From positions 1 through 60,674 of the forward strand of contig WTGU01000042.1 in assembly GCA_011523425.1 (NCBI GenBank): 60,674 nucleotides of DNA, read 5' to 3'. Below the pieces are notes generated by a model, which was given only the letters and a program-made list of their open reading frames with translations, did not search any database and was not told the origin of the DNA. Position 1 is the stretch's first letter. The number at the start of each line of letters is the position of its first letter. Both the position numbers and the translations under genes were made by a program. Below, one piece after another: positions 28,419-36,996 of the stretch. The DNA is from Alphaproteobacteria bacterium. Lineage in GTDB: Bacteria; Pseudomonadota; Alphaproteobacteria; UBA828.

Positions 28419-29711
28419 ATGGGCTACACGATCGCCGAGAAAATCCTGGGGCGCGCGAGCCGGGCGGGCGAGCCGGTGCGCGCCGGCGCGGAAGTCGAGG
28501 TCAAGCCCGACTACGTGCTGGGCTACGACTTCCCCGGCTATCTCGACCTGATCTTCCGGCAGATGAGGGAGGAGTTCGGCATCGAGCGGGTGGCCGAGCC
28601 GGAGCGCTACGCGCTCTTCATCGACCACATGGTGCCGGCCAACACGCCCGAGGAGGAGGAGCTGCACATCGTGACCCGCACCTGGTGCGCGGACAACGGC
28701 GTGAGGCTGCACGAGCGCGAGGGGATCGGCCACCAGGTGGCGGCGGAGGCGGGCTACGCCGTGCCGGGCGGCTTCGTCGTCCACTTCGACGGCCACATCG
28801 CGCAGCTCGGCGCCTTCGGCACGCTCGCCATCGGCATCCACACGCAGCTCCTGGAGGCCTTCGTCCGCGAGCGGATCGACTTCACCGTGCCCGAGACCAC
28901 GCGGGTGAACCTCACCGGCAGGCTCAGCCCCGGCGTGATGGCGCGCGACGTGTTCCACCACCTGGTGCGTGTCCTCGGGCCGCGGTCGTGCCGCTTCCAG
29001 GTGCTGGAGCTGGGTGGGCCGGCGCTCGGTGATATATCGCTCGAAGGGCGCCAGACCATCACCGGGCTCGCCATGTTCACCGGCGCGCTGACCGCGATCT
29101 GCAACCCCGACGAACTCGCGCTCGACTATGCCCGCGCCCGCGTCGCCCGGCCCTTCGAGCCGCAGGCGAGCGACGCGGACGCGACCTTCGCCGCCCTGCA
29201 CGAGGTGGATCTCACCGATCTCGCGCCCATCGTGGTGGTGCCGCCCAATCCGGCCGCCACCGCCGACCTCACGGACCATGCGGGGCTTCCGGTCCAGGCC
29301 GGCTATCTCGGCTCCTGCGCCTCCGGGCGGCTGGAGGACCTGCGGGCTGCGGCGGCGGTGCTCACGGGCCGCCGCGTCGCGCCGGGGTTTCAGCTCCACA
29401 TCGTGCCGACCAGCCAGGCGATCATGGCCGAGGCCGCGCGCGAGGGCCTGCTCACCACCCTGATCGAGGCCGGCGCCTTCGTCACCTCGTCCTCCTGCGA
29501 CTACTGCTACGGGCGGATCGCCACCATGAGCGCGGGCCAGCGCGCGGTCTCCACCGGCACGCTCAACGTCAAGGGGCGCATGGGGAGCCCCGAGTCCGAG
29601 ATCTATCTCTGCAACGCCGCGGCGGTGGCGGCATCCGCCGTGGAGGGGCGGATTGCCGACCCCCGCCCCTACCTCGCGGAGGTCCCCCAGGCCCCGGAGG
29701 CCGGCGCGTGA
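28419..29711 (+). CDS. LeuC-like aconitase-family hydro-lyase, large subunit
   Basis: This 430-residue protein resembles the large subunit of 3-isopropylmalate dehydratase and homoaconitase. The three [4Fe-4S] cysteines are visible: Cys300 in GSCASGR, and Cys360 and Cys363 in SSCDYCYG. It is shorter than true LeuC (about 470) and closer in size to the HacA/DmdA group, so the substrate is probably another 2- or 3-hydroxyacid. Start ATG at 28419 has GGGGAG just upstream. Its stop overlaps the small-subunit GTG (GTGA). No leuA or leuB is near, which argues against leucine synthesis. Confidence 0.85.
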   Translation: MGYTIAEKILGRASRAGEPVRAGAEVEVKPDYVLGYDFPGYLDLIFRQMREEFGIERVAEPERYALFIDHMVPANTPEEEELHIVTRTWCADNGVRLHEREGIGHQVAAEAGYAVPGGFVVHFDGHIAQLGAFGTLAIGIHTQLLEAFVRERIDFTVPETTRVNLTGRLSPGVMARDVFHHLVRVLGPRSCRFQVLELGGPALGDISLEGRQTITGLAMFTGALTAICNPDELALDYARARVARPFEPQASDADATFAALHEVDLTDLAPIVVVPPNPAATADLTDHAGLPVQAGYLGSCASGRLEDLRAAAAVLTGRRVAPGFQLHIVPTSQAIMAEAAREGLLTTLIEAGAFVTSSSCDYCYGRIATMSAGQRAVSTGTLNVKGRMGSPESEIYLCNAAAVAASAVEGRIADPRPYLAEVPQAPEAGA

Positions 29712-30226
29712 GCCTCGCCGCGTTGCGGGGCCGGGTGGCCTGGGTCTTCGACGAGGCGGACTTCGACGTGGACCAGATCGTCGGCGTCGAGAACATCCGC
29801 CTCACCGATCCGGACGCGCTCGCGGCCTGCGCCATGCGCCGCTACGACCCGGCCTTCGCCGAGGCCGTGCGGCCCGGCGATATGGTCGTTGGCGCGGAGA
29901 ACTTCGGCTACGGCCATCCGCACTTCGCGCCGATGATCGGGCTGCGCCGGCTCGGCATCGCCGCGGTGATCGCGGAGTCCTTCGCCACCGGCTACTGGCG
30001 GGAGGAGATCGCCGAGGGCTTCCCGCAGATCGCCTGCCCCGGCATCGCCGGGCTGGTGACGCGCTGGGACGAGGTGGAGATCGACTGGGAGGAGGCGCAG
30101 GTCCGCAACCTGACGCAGGGCGGGGCGCTCCCCATCGTGCCCTATTCGAGCGCCGAGCGCGGCATGCTGCAGGCCGGCGGGCTGATTCCCTACCTGCGCG
30201 GGAAGCTCGCGGCGGACGGGGGCTGA
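29708..30226 (+). CDS. LeuD-like aconitase-family hydro-lyase, small subunit
   Basis: This 172-residue swivelling-domain subunit pairs with the gene just upstream. The substrate-binding signature is visible as GAENFGYGHPHFAPMIGL, where true LeuD has GSSREHA, so the substrate pocket differs. The early DQIVGVENI segment is normal. It starts at a GTG overlapping the large-subunit stop, indicating one complex made in equal amounts. Dimethylmalate-, methylmalate- or homocitrate-type dehydratases are candidates. Confidence 0.83.
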   Translation: MSLAALRGRVAWVFDEADFDVDQIVGVENIRLTDPDALAACAMRRYDPAFAEAVRPGDMVVGAENFGYGHPHFAPMIGLRRLGIAAVIAESFATGYWREEIAEGFPQIACPGIAGLVTRWDEVEIDWEEAQVRNLTQGGALPIVPYSSAERGMLQAGGLIPYLRGKLAADGG

Positions 30227-30236
30227 GTCCGTTCTT

Positions 30237-30692
30237 CTAGGAACGGGATCGGTACTTCTCCGGCATCTGCGGGCTGTTAGCGGGGTCGGTGTCGTGCTTC
30301 GCGAGGCGGGTCACGACGCCCTTGCCGACGAGCGGCCCGAGCGCCGCCTCCAGCGCCTCGGCCTTCTCCTTCGCATAGACTTCCTCGCCGGCCACGTGGA
30401 TCGAGAACGACTTCACGTATTTCGCCTGCTTGGCGGGATCGGCGATCACCGCCTTGGTCCAGGCGTAGAGCGGGTAGCGCTCGATGCCGTTCCTCTCGGC
30501 CTCGGCGCAGTAGCCGGCGAAGGCATCGTACTGGCAGACGAGTGCCGCATCGTGCGCGGCGAGGATGGTGCGGAGCGGCGCGAGCCCCGCATGGTCCGCG
30601 CCCGCCCACGCGGCGCTCGCGGCATCGTCCGCGAGATCGACGCGAAGCTGGTAGAGCCACTCGTCCGCCACGTCCGGCTCCTCCGACGGCAT
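30237..30692 (-). CDS. Hypothetical protein (151 aa)
   Basis: I do not recognise this family. The protein is soluble, mixed alpha/beta, with a hydrophilic charged C-terminus and no signal peptide or membrane segment. It starts at the ATG at 30692 after GGGGGA. It converges on the LeuD-like gene with only ten bases between stops and is divergent from the ABC permease gene. Codon use matches the neighbours, and the reading frame is favoured over antisense frames by its protein-like composition and ribosome site. Confidence 0.6.
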   Translation of the reverse strand: MPSEEPDVADEWLYQLRVDLADDAASAAWAGADHAGLAPLRTILAAHDAALVCQYDAFAGYCAEAERNGIERYPLYAWTKAVIADPAKQAKYVKSFSIHVAGEEVYAKEKAEALEAALGPLVGKGVVTRLAKHDTDPANSPQMPEKYRSRS

Positions 30693-30858
30693 GTGGTCCC
30701 CCAGTGTGGCATATCGCGCCCGCTCTCCAAGGCATGGATGCCCTCCCGCCGCCCTGGCCTTTGCCGCCCGCGGGCCCTCAGCGTATGGTGCCGGCCATTG
30801 CGGCGGGGCAGGGGCTGCTGGGGTCCGATCACGCCCTCCGCAGCCCCGGTGCCCGCCC

Positions 30859-31695
30859 GTGACCTCTTCCCGCTTCCGCTCCCATCACGCGTTTGGCCTC
30901 GCGGCCGCGCTCCTCTTCGCGCTCTTCCCGGTCTTCTGGATGGTGTCCACCTCGCTGAAGCCGCTCGGCGAGTGGGCGGCGGTGCCGCCGCCCTGGGTGC
31001 CGCGCGACCTCACGCTCGCCAACTACGCGCCGCTCTACGAGCGCTTCGAGATGAACTACGTCACCGCGCGGGGGACGGGGCTCGGCGCCATTCTCGATTC
31101 CTTCATCATCGGCGGCGCCACCACCGTGCTCGCGCTCGTCATCGGGCTCATGGCGGCGATCGGCTTCTCGCGCTACCGCGCCGGCAGCAACCGGCTCGCC
31201 ATCGCGATCCTCACCGTCCGCGCCGTGCCGCCGATCACGCTGGCGATCCCGGCGCTCTTCCTCTTCACCTCGGTGGGGCTGCGCGACACCCATATCGGCA
31301 TCGTGCTCGTGCACACGGCTTTCGCGGTGCCGTTCTCCTTCTGGATGCTGAAGAGCTTCATCGACGAGGTGCCGCCCGCCATCGAGGAGGCCGGCATGAT
31401 GGACGGCATGAGCCGGCTGCAGGCGCATCTCGTCGTCACCCTGCCGCTGATCCGGGGCGGCCTCGCGGTCACCGGCCTCTTCATCTTCATCCTGACCTGG
31501 AACGAGTTCCTGCTGACCATGACGCTGAGCGACAAGGTCGTGGTGACCGTGCCGCTCTACCTGCACCACCACACAGGCGTCTACGGCGTGCAGGCGGCGC
31601 TCGCGAGCGCAGCCGCGCTCCCCATCGTGCTCTTCGGCTTCCTGATCCAGAAGCACCTCGCGCGCGCGTTCACGCTCGGCGCGATCAAGCAGTAG
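30859..31695 (+). CDS. Lone ABC transporter permease (MalG-type, carbohydrate family)
   Basis: This 278-residue inner-membrane permease has six hydrophobic segments and the EAA loop EEAGMMDGMSRLQAHLVVTLPL that docks the ATPase. It belongs to the sugar/glycerol-3-phosphate ABC import permease family and ends with the usual AFTLGAIKQ. A GTG at 30859 is the most likely start. The genes for the other permease, the ATPase and the binding protein are absent on both sides, so it is either an operon remnant or works with components encoded elsewhere. Confidence 0.88.
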   Translation: MTSSRFRSHHAFGLAAALLFALFPVFWMVSTSLKPLGEWAAVPPPWVPRDLTLANYAPLYERFEMNYVTARGTGLGAILDSFIIGGATTVLALVIGLMAAIGFSRYRAGSNRLAIAILTVRAVPPITLAIPALFLFTSVGLRDTHIGIVLVHTAFAVPFSFWMLKSFIDEVPPAIEEAGMMDGMSRLQAHLVVTLPLIRGGLAVTGLFIFILTWNEFLLTMTLSDKVVVTVPLYLHHHTGVYGVQAALASAAALPIVLFGFLIQKHLARAFTLGAIKQ

Positions 31696-31731
31696 CCGCA
31701 CGCGCGGCGTCGATCGGCGGCGGGCGGGAGA

Positions 31732-33057
31732 TCACCCAAGCGCGGCGTCGACCTCGTCCAGGATCGTGTCGAGAATCCCGATGGCGTCGCCGATCTGCTG
31801 CGCGTCGATGCAGAGCGGCGGGCCGATCAGGAGGCCGTTGAGGCAGATCCTGGCCTCCAGCCCGTGCTCCAGCAGCCGGCGCTTCATCATCTCGTTCAAC
31901 GCCCCGTGGTTGGGCGCGGTCGAGAAGGGCGCGTCGGTCGCCGGATCGGCGGTCAGCTCGATCGAGGCCAGCAGGCCGAGCGAGCGCACATCGGAGACGC
32001 AAGCGTGGCGCGCCTTGAGGCCGTCCAGGCCGGCCGCCAGCACGGTGCCCATCGCCGCCGCGTTCTCGATCAGCCCGTCGTTCTCGTAGGCGTCGAGCGC
32101 GGCACACGCGGCGGCGCAGGCGAGCGGGTTCGCGGTCTGGGTGGAGCCCATGGGGAACCAGTCTTCGTCGAAGCTGGCGGCCACGTGGGGGCGCATGAGC
32201 ACCGCCCCCATCGGCACGTAGCCCGAGGTAATGCCCTTGGAGACCGCCATCAGGTCGGGCACCACGTCCCAGTGCTCGATGCCGAACCAGCGCCCGGTGC
32301 GGCCGAAGCCGCAGATCACCTCGTCGGCGATCATCAGGATGCCGTGGCGGTCGCAGATCTCGCGCAGGATGGGAAAGTATTCCGGGGGCGGCTTGATCCC
32401 CCCGCTCGCGGCCGTCATGGGCTCGACGATGACGGCGGCGATCTGCCCCGGCCCCTCGCGCTCGATCACCTCCTCCACGCTCTTCGCGCACTGCACCCCG
32501 CAGCCGGGGTAGGAGAGCGAGAACGGGCAGCGGTGGCAGTAGGGATCGAGGAAGCGCACGATGTTGGGGTGGTCGTAGCCCACCGCCAGCCGCCTGGGAT
32601 CGCCGCTCGCCGACATCGAGCCGGACGTGGTGCCGTGGTAGGAGCGGTACTTGGCGAGGATCTTGCGCCGCCCGGTCACGAGGCGCGCGACCATCATGGC
32701 GATCTCGGTGGCCTCGCTGCCGGAGCCCGTGAAGAACGCCGTCTGGATGTCGCCGGGGGCGACGGCGGCGAGCTTGCGGCCCAGCGTCTCGCGCGCGGCC
32801 GTGGTGTGGTGCGGGCCGATGTAGCAGAGCCTGCCGGCCTGCTCCCGGATCGCCTCGATCACCTTGGGATGCTGGTAGCCGAGATTGACGTTCACCAGTT
32901 GCGAGGAGAAGTCGAGATAGCGCTTGCCGGCGGTGTCGTAGAAGTAGACGCCCTCGCCGCGCTCCATCTCGATCACCGGGTCCAGCGCGTTCTGCGCCGC
33001 CCAGGGGATGATGTCGTAGCGCCGGTTGGCGCCTGCCGTCGTCGCCTGCTCGCTCAT
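31732..33057 (-). CDS. Class III PLP-dependent aminotransferase
   Basis: This 441-residue fold-type I aminotransferase has the phosphate-binding TGSGSEATE, the PLP Asp in LMIADEVICGFGRTG and the Schiff-base lysine in AVSKGITSGYVPMG. A four-Cys insert (CHRC...CGVQC, about residues 175-190) is typical of this subgroup, which includes beta-alanine, 4-aminobutyrate or omega-amine:pyruvate transaminases; the substrate is not certain. A strong AGGAGGAGG site supports the ATG at 33057. A beta-alanine role would fit the dihydropyrimidinase in the window, but the genes are 25 kb apart. Confidence 0.87.
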   Translation of the reverse strand: MSEQATTAGANRRYDIIPWAAQNALDPVIEMERGEGVYFYDTAGKRYLDFSSQLVNVNLGYQHPKVIEAIREQAGRLCYIGPHHTTAARETLGRKLAAVAPGDIQTAFFTGSGSEATEIAMMVARLVTGRRKILAKYRSYHGTTSGSMSASGDPRRLAVGYDHPNIVRFLDPYCHRCPFSLSYPGCGVQCAKSVEEVIEREGPGQIAAVIVEPMTAASGGIKPPPEYFPILREICDRHGILMIADEVICGFGRTGRWFGIEHWDVVPDLMAVSKGITSGYVPMGAVLMRPHVAASFDEDWFPMGSTQTANPLACAAACAALDAYENDGLIENAAAMGTVLAAGLDGLKARHACVSDVRSLGLLASIELTADPATDAPFSTAPNHGALNEMMKRRLLEHGLEARICLNGLLIGPPLCIDAQQIGDAIGILDTILDEVDAALG

Positions 33058-33157
33058 CTGTTCCTCCTCCTGCGCCTTCCGGCTGCCCGCCGCGGCCGGG
33101 CGGCCGCTAGCGATCTGTTCGAGAGCCTTTCTTCCGTTTGCACCGGACCCCCCGCGC

Positions 33158-33246
33158 GTCATGGCCGGGCTTGTCCCGGCCATCCACGAGTTCTTCGTGC
33201 ATCAGGGGCAAGGAACGTGGATGCCCGGAACCAGTCCGGGCATGAC
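33158..33246. repeat. Paired palindromic intergenic mosaic repeat
   Basis: Two hairpins of the same design lie in the 265-bp gap between the aminotransferase and RidA genes: ATGGCCGGG-cttgt-CCCGGCCAT (33161-33183) and ATGCCCGGA-accag-TCCGGGCAT (33221-33243). Between them CACGA/TCGTG forms a small stem (33185-33199), and ATCCACG/CGTGGAT (33182-33188/33216-33222) can close an outer stem. The sequence style is that of common alphaproteobacterial intergenic repeats. A half unit recurs at 41308-41323. Confidence 0.8.
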
Positions 33247-33322
33247 GATGTGAGAGAGAGGCGCGGCCGGAGAGATCGCTCACCGGTCTCGCCGCGTGCA
33301 AATCAACCTCGGAAGCAGGCCG

Positions 33323-33670
33323 CTAGCGCGCGGCCACCACCATGATCTCGACCGTATAGGCCGGCGTCGCCAGCCTGCTCTCGACGCAGGCCCGGCAGGG
33401 CGGGTTCTCCCTGTCGACCCAGGCATCCCACACGCTGTTCATCTCGTCGAAGGTGCGGATGTCCGAGAGCCAGACGTTGGCGGTGAGCAGCTTGTCCTTG
33501 GAGGTGCCCGCCTTGGCCAGCAGGGCCTCGATCTTGGCGATGACCTGGCGGGTCTGGCCGGCGACGTCCTGGCTGGTGTCGTCGGCCACCTGGCCGGCGA
33601 GGTAGACCCGGTCGCCGTGCACCACGGCCTGGCTCATGCGGGGGCCCTTGTCGAAGCGTTCGATCGTCAT
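33323..33670 (-). CDS. RidA/YjgF/YER057c family protein
   Basis: This 115-residue trimeric-type RidA protein is predicted to deaminate reactive enamine/imine intermediates made by PLP enzymes, or a related small reaction. It has VYLAGQVADDT, ANVWLSDIRTFDEMN and ends PAYTVEIMVVAA; the arginine that usually binds the carboxylate aligns with the ACVESRLATP segment. It lies upstream of the class III aminotransferase on the same strand and may deal with its by-products. A second RidA gene is at 37854-38246. Confidence 0.9.
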   Translation of the reverse strand: MTIERFDKGPRMSQAVVHGDRVYLAGQVADDTSQDVAGQTRQVIAKIEALLAKAGTSKDKLLTANVWLSDIRTFDEMNSVWDAWVDRENPPCRACVESRLATPAYTVEIMVVAAR

Positions 33671-33739
33671 GGCGTGTCTCCCTTTTCTGATGGAGTGCGG
33701 TTGGCTGATGTTAGCGGGGATGCCGGCTTCGTGCAGCGC

Positions 33740-35032
33740 TCACCCGCAGGCTCGGGCCTCGATATCCCGCGCCGCGCGGGTCACGGCCGCGATTTCGGGA
33801 TAGGCGGCGGCGTTCGTCAGCAGCTCCCGGCCGAGGAGGAGGCCGGGACGCTCGCAGGCGGCGCGGCGGTCGGGCTCCTCGATCCACTCGAAATCGATGT
33901 TGTGGGCGATGCCCAGGATTCGGCGGATCATCTTGGCGCCGGCGAACTGCAGCGTGTCGGTGAGGAGAGCGGCGATGGCGTCCTCGCGCGCGCGCGCCAG
34001 CGAGGCAGCGCCCTCGGCGCCTGCGAAGAGCGCCGCCGGGTAGGCGTCGCCCGGGCGCTCCGCCCAGAGCGCGCCGAAGCGCTCGGCGAAGCCCAGCCAG
34101 AACGCCTCGACGGTCTCCAGCACCCAGGCCTTGTAGGCCGCGCGGTCGTCCGCCTCCGTCGCGTGGCCCGCCTGGCTGAAGTAGTTGAGCAGCAGGTTGC
34201 CGACGAAGGCGCCGGTGTCGAAGCCCATCGGCCCGTAGAAGGCGAACTCGGGGTCGATGACGCGGGTGTCCTCCTGCGTCACCATGATCGAGCCGGTGTG
34301 CAGGTCGCCGTGGATCAGCGCCTCGGCGCTCCCCATGAAGCGGCACTTGAGGCGGGAGACGGCGCGCTTCAGCGGCGCATCGGCGCGGAACGCGGCGGCG
34401 AGGTCGTCGAGCTGCGGCGAGGTCCAGCGGTTGTTGTCGTGGACCATGTAGGGCTCGGTGAAGATCAGGTCCTCGGTGATCCCGCAGAGCGCGGTGTTGC
34501 CGCAGAAGAGCGCGACGCGCGCCTTCTTGTCGGCCCCGCCCATGCCGAGATCGGAGGTGAAGAAGAGGGTGCGGGCCATGTATTCCGCCATGTCGGCGGC
34601 CACGCGCGGGTAGCGGATGCCCTGGATCATGCCGCGCCGCATGATGATGTGGGGCTCCAGCAGCTCCATCACCGTCAGCATCATCACGGGGTCGAAGCGG
34701 TAGACGGCGGGCGTGAGCCCCGGCGCGTGGCGGCCGTGCTCGACCAGCGCCTCGTGCTCGAAGAGGGCGCGGTCGAGCGGCAGCGGCCAGCTCTCGCCCA
34801 CGAGCCGCACGTAGGGCAGCGCCTGCTTCACGCAGAGGCCGCCGGCGGGGCCGTGCACGAGGAAGACCAGGTTGAGGTTGCCGTCGCCGACCTCGTCCAC
34901 CTGCCAGGCCGCAGGCCCGCCGCCGAGGCGGGCGGAGAGCGCCGGGTGCTCGGCGAGATAGGGGGGAAGGCTCGCCGCGTCCAGGGGGCGGTAGCCGTGG
35001 GGCACGGCGATGGGGTTCTGGTCTTTGCTCAC
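33740..35032 (-). CDS. mtnK: S-methyl-5-thioribose kinase
   Basis: This 430-residue protein-kinase-like enzyme phosphorylates methylthioribose, a step in methionine salvage. The choline-kinase-type catalytic loop HGDLHTGSIM, the metal-binding DPEFAFYGPMGFD and the N-terminal nucleotide loop GDGNLNLVF are all clear. Length is normal. The usual partner mtnA (isomerase) is not in the window. It lies downstream of the M19-like gene on the same strand, 69 bp away. Confidence 0.93.
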   Translation of the reverse strand: MSKDQNPIAVPHGYRPLDAASLPPYLAEHPALSARLGGGPAAWQVDEVGDGNLNLVFLVHGPAGGLCVKQALPYVRLVGESWPLPLDRALFEHEALVEHGRHAPGLTPAVYRFDPVMMLTVMELLEPHIIMRRGMIQGIRYPRVAADMAEYMARTLFFTSDLGMGGADKKARVALFCGNTALCGITEDLIFTEPYMVHDNNRWTSPQLDDLAAAFRADAPLKRAVSRLKCRFMGSAEALIHGDLHTGSIMVTQEDTRVIDPEFAFYGPMGFDTGAFVGNLLLNYFSQAGHATEADDRAAYKAWVLETVEAFWLGFAERFGALWAERPGDAYPAALFAGAEGAASLARAREDAIAALLTDTLQFAGAKMIRRILGIAHNIDFEWIEEPDRRAACERPGLLLGRELLTNAAAYPEIAAVTRAARDIEARACG

Positions 35033-35101
35033 GGCCCGGTCGATCCCTGCCGGTAGGACGGCCAGACCATAGTCGATCGCCGGCCCCCCGCGAAGGCGCC
35101 G

Positions 35102-36112
35102 CTATTCGCCCCACACCTCGCGGAAGACCCGGACCCAGTTGCCGCCGAGAATCTTCTTCATCGCCTCCTCGCCGTAGCCGCGCTCCAGCAGGCGCCTGGT
35201 CAGGTTGCGCAGCGTGCGCGGCGTGGCGATGCCGTCCGGGAAGTGATGCGGCGGCGGGGGGTAGGATTCGGGCCGCCAGTCGCCGGCCGCGATGCGCCCC
35301 TCGTACATGCGCATGGACTCCTCGTCGCTGACCACCGGCGCCTGCCCCTTGTAGTAGTCGAGGCCGAGGCCGACGTGGTCGTCGCCCACGAGGCCCACCA
35401 CATGGTCGATGTGATCGACGAACTCGTCGAGAGTGGGTCTGGGCGATGCGCTGACGAAGGGCGGAAAGCCGACGATGCCGATCAGGCCGCCGGTCGCGGC
35501 CGCCGCCCTGATCTGCTCGTCGGTGATGTTGCGCGGCGAGTCCCTCACCGCCTTCGCGTTCGAGTGCGAGAAGACCACGGGGCGCGAGGACGCCTCGATC
35601 GCATCCATGGTGGTGCGATAGCCGGTGTGGCTGCAGTCGACCACGATGCGGGCCTCGTTGAGGCGCTCGATCACCTGGAGGCCGAAGGTGCTGAGCCCGG
35701 CGTCGGTCCGTTCCTCGCAGCCGTCGCCCACGCGGTTCTTGACGTTGTAGGCGAGCTGGATCATGCCGACGCCCAAGGCCTTGTAGGCGTCGATCAGGTT
35801 GAGATCGTCCTCGATCGGCTCGGTGCCCTGGAAGTGGAACACCACGCCGAGCCGGCGAGCGGCCTTGGCGGCGGCGAAGTCGGCGGCCCGCCTGACGAGG
35901 ACGAGCCTCGGGTCCCTCTCGATGGCGCGGAGCCAGTCGCCCAGCACCCGCAGCGTGGGGCCGGCGCGCTGGAACGCGCCGACGGTCGGCCCCGCCGCGG
36001 TCACGCCGCCCTCGATCCACCAGTCGATGTACTGGCGGTCCATCATGAGCGGACACACCGCGTCGATCACGATGGCCTCGTCGTGGAGTCGCTTGTCGTC
36101 GATCGTGCCCAC
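35102..36112 (-). CDS. Peptidase M19 (membrane dipeptidase) family protein lacking metal ligands
   Basis: This 336-residue protein has the renal-dipeptidase TIM barrel. Two ligand histidines are kept (VVDCSHTG and VVFSHSNAKAVRD), as are the D/R segments near the end. The N-terminal metal motif, normally D-x-H-x-D, reads DAVCP (residues 17-21), and the bridging Glu of the usual EGG motif is Gln in HFQGTEP. Loss of His, Asp and Glu should remove the first metal site, so the dipeptidase reaction is doubtful. No signal peptide is present. It is upstream of mtnK on the same strand. Confidence 0.82.
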   Translation of the reverse strand: MGTIDDKRLHDEAIVIDAVCPLMMDRQYIDWWIEGGVTAAGPTVGAFQRAGPTLRVLGDWLRAIERDPRLVLVRRAADFAAAKAARRLGVVFHFQGTEPIEDDLNLIDAYKALGVGMIQLAYNVKNRVGDGCEERTDAGLSTFGLQVIERLNEARIVVDCSHTGYRTTMDAIEASSRPVVFSHSNAKAVRDSPRNITDEQIRAAAATGGLIGIVGFPPFVSASPRPTLDEFVDHIDHVVGLVGDDHVGLGLDYYKGQAPVVSDEESMRMYEGRIAAGDWRPESYPPPPHHFPDGIATPRTLRNLTRRLLERGYGEEAMKKILGGNWVRVFREVWGE

Positions 36113-36294
36113 GCCTGGAGCCTCCCTCTCTCTCGCCCGTCGCCCCGTCGCGACCGCGCCTGCTCTGTTCCCGCCTGTTGCGAGCGCCGGGCGGCATTCT
36201 CGCCGATGAGCCGCGGCGAGGGCAGTGCCTGCTGCGCCGCGAGACCGGCCCGTGCGGGATTGACGGCCGGCCCGCGCCCGGCCATCGTCGGCGC

Positions 36295-36996
36295 GTGCCG
36301 ACCGCCCTCAGTATCGTCATCCCCACCCTCGACGCAGCCGACGTTCTCGGCGCGACGCTTGCCGCGCTCGCGCCCGGCATCGAGCGGCTCGGGGCGCAGG
36401 GCACGCCGGTCGAGGTCGTGATCGCCGACGGCGGCTCCCGCGACGGGACGGCCGACGTGGCCCGCCGTCGCGGACTGCGGCTCACGAGCGCTGCGCAGGG
36501 GCGCGGCCGCCAGCTCGCGGCCGGTGCCGAGGCGGCGTCCGGCGCGTGGCTGCTCTTCCTCCACGCCGACACGCGCCCCGCACCCGGCTGGGCCGACGAG
36601 GTGAGCGCCTTCATCGCGGCGCCCGGCAACGAGGGCCGCGCCGCCTGCTTCCGCTTCGCCCTCGACGATCGCGGCGCGGCGCCGCGCCTGCTGGAGCGGC
36701 TGGTGGCGCTGCGCTGCCGCCTCTTCTCGCTCCCCTACGGCGACCAGGGGCTGCTGATCCAGCGCGGCTTCTACGAGGCGCTGGGGGGCTTCCGCCCGTT
36801 GCCGCTCATGGAGGACGTGGACATCGCCCGCCGCATCGGCCGGCGGCGGCTCGCCTATCTCTCGACTCCGGCGGTCACCTCGGCCGTGCGCTACCGCCGC
36901 GCGGGCTATGGCGCGCGCATGCTGCGCAACCTCTGCTGCCTGACGCTCTTCTCGCTGGGGGTCAGGGCCGAGACGGTGGCCAGGCTCTACGGATGA
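36295..36996 (+). CDS. TIGR04283-type family 2 glycosyltransferase
   Basis: This 233-residue GT-A glycosyltransferase starts VPTALSIVIPTLDAA. It has the GGSRDGT nucleotide-sugar motif, FLHADTRP (DxD-like metal site), PYGDQGLLI and MEDVDIARR. That set matches the TIGR04283 family found beside TIGR04282 glycosyltransferases, which database annotation links to arsenosugar synthesis. The GTG at 36295 is preferred; a longer frame exists but its N-terminus is not protein-like. Its stop overlaps the next ATG (ATGA). The 182 bp upstream (36113-36294) show no other feature. Confidence 0.85.
   Translation: MPTALSIVIPTLDAADVLGATLAALAPGIERLGAQGTPVEVVIADGGSRDGTADVARRRGLRLTSAAQGRGRQLAAGAEAASGAWLLFLHADTRPAPGWADEVSAFIAAPGNEGRAACFRFALDDRGAAPRLLERLVALRCRLFSLPYGDQGLLIQRGFYEALGGFRPLPLMEDVDIARRIGRRRLAYLSTPAVTSAVRYRRAGYGARMLRNLCCLTLFSLGVRAETVARLYG

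Noticed and set aside
31696-31760. Direct repeat GCGCGGCGTCGA flanking the permease/aminotransferase junction as an attachment site
   Set aside because: Twelve GC-rich bases repeat easily by chance here, and no integrase or insert lies between them.
33161-33243. CRISPR-like array from the two similar palindromes
   Set aside because: Only two units, they differ in sequence, the spacing is irregular, and no cas gene is present; it fits a known style of intergenic repeat.
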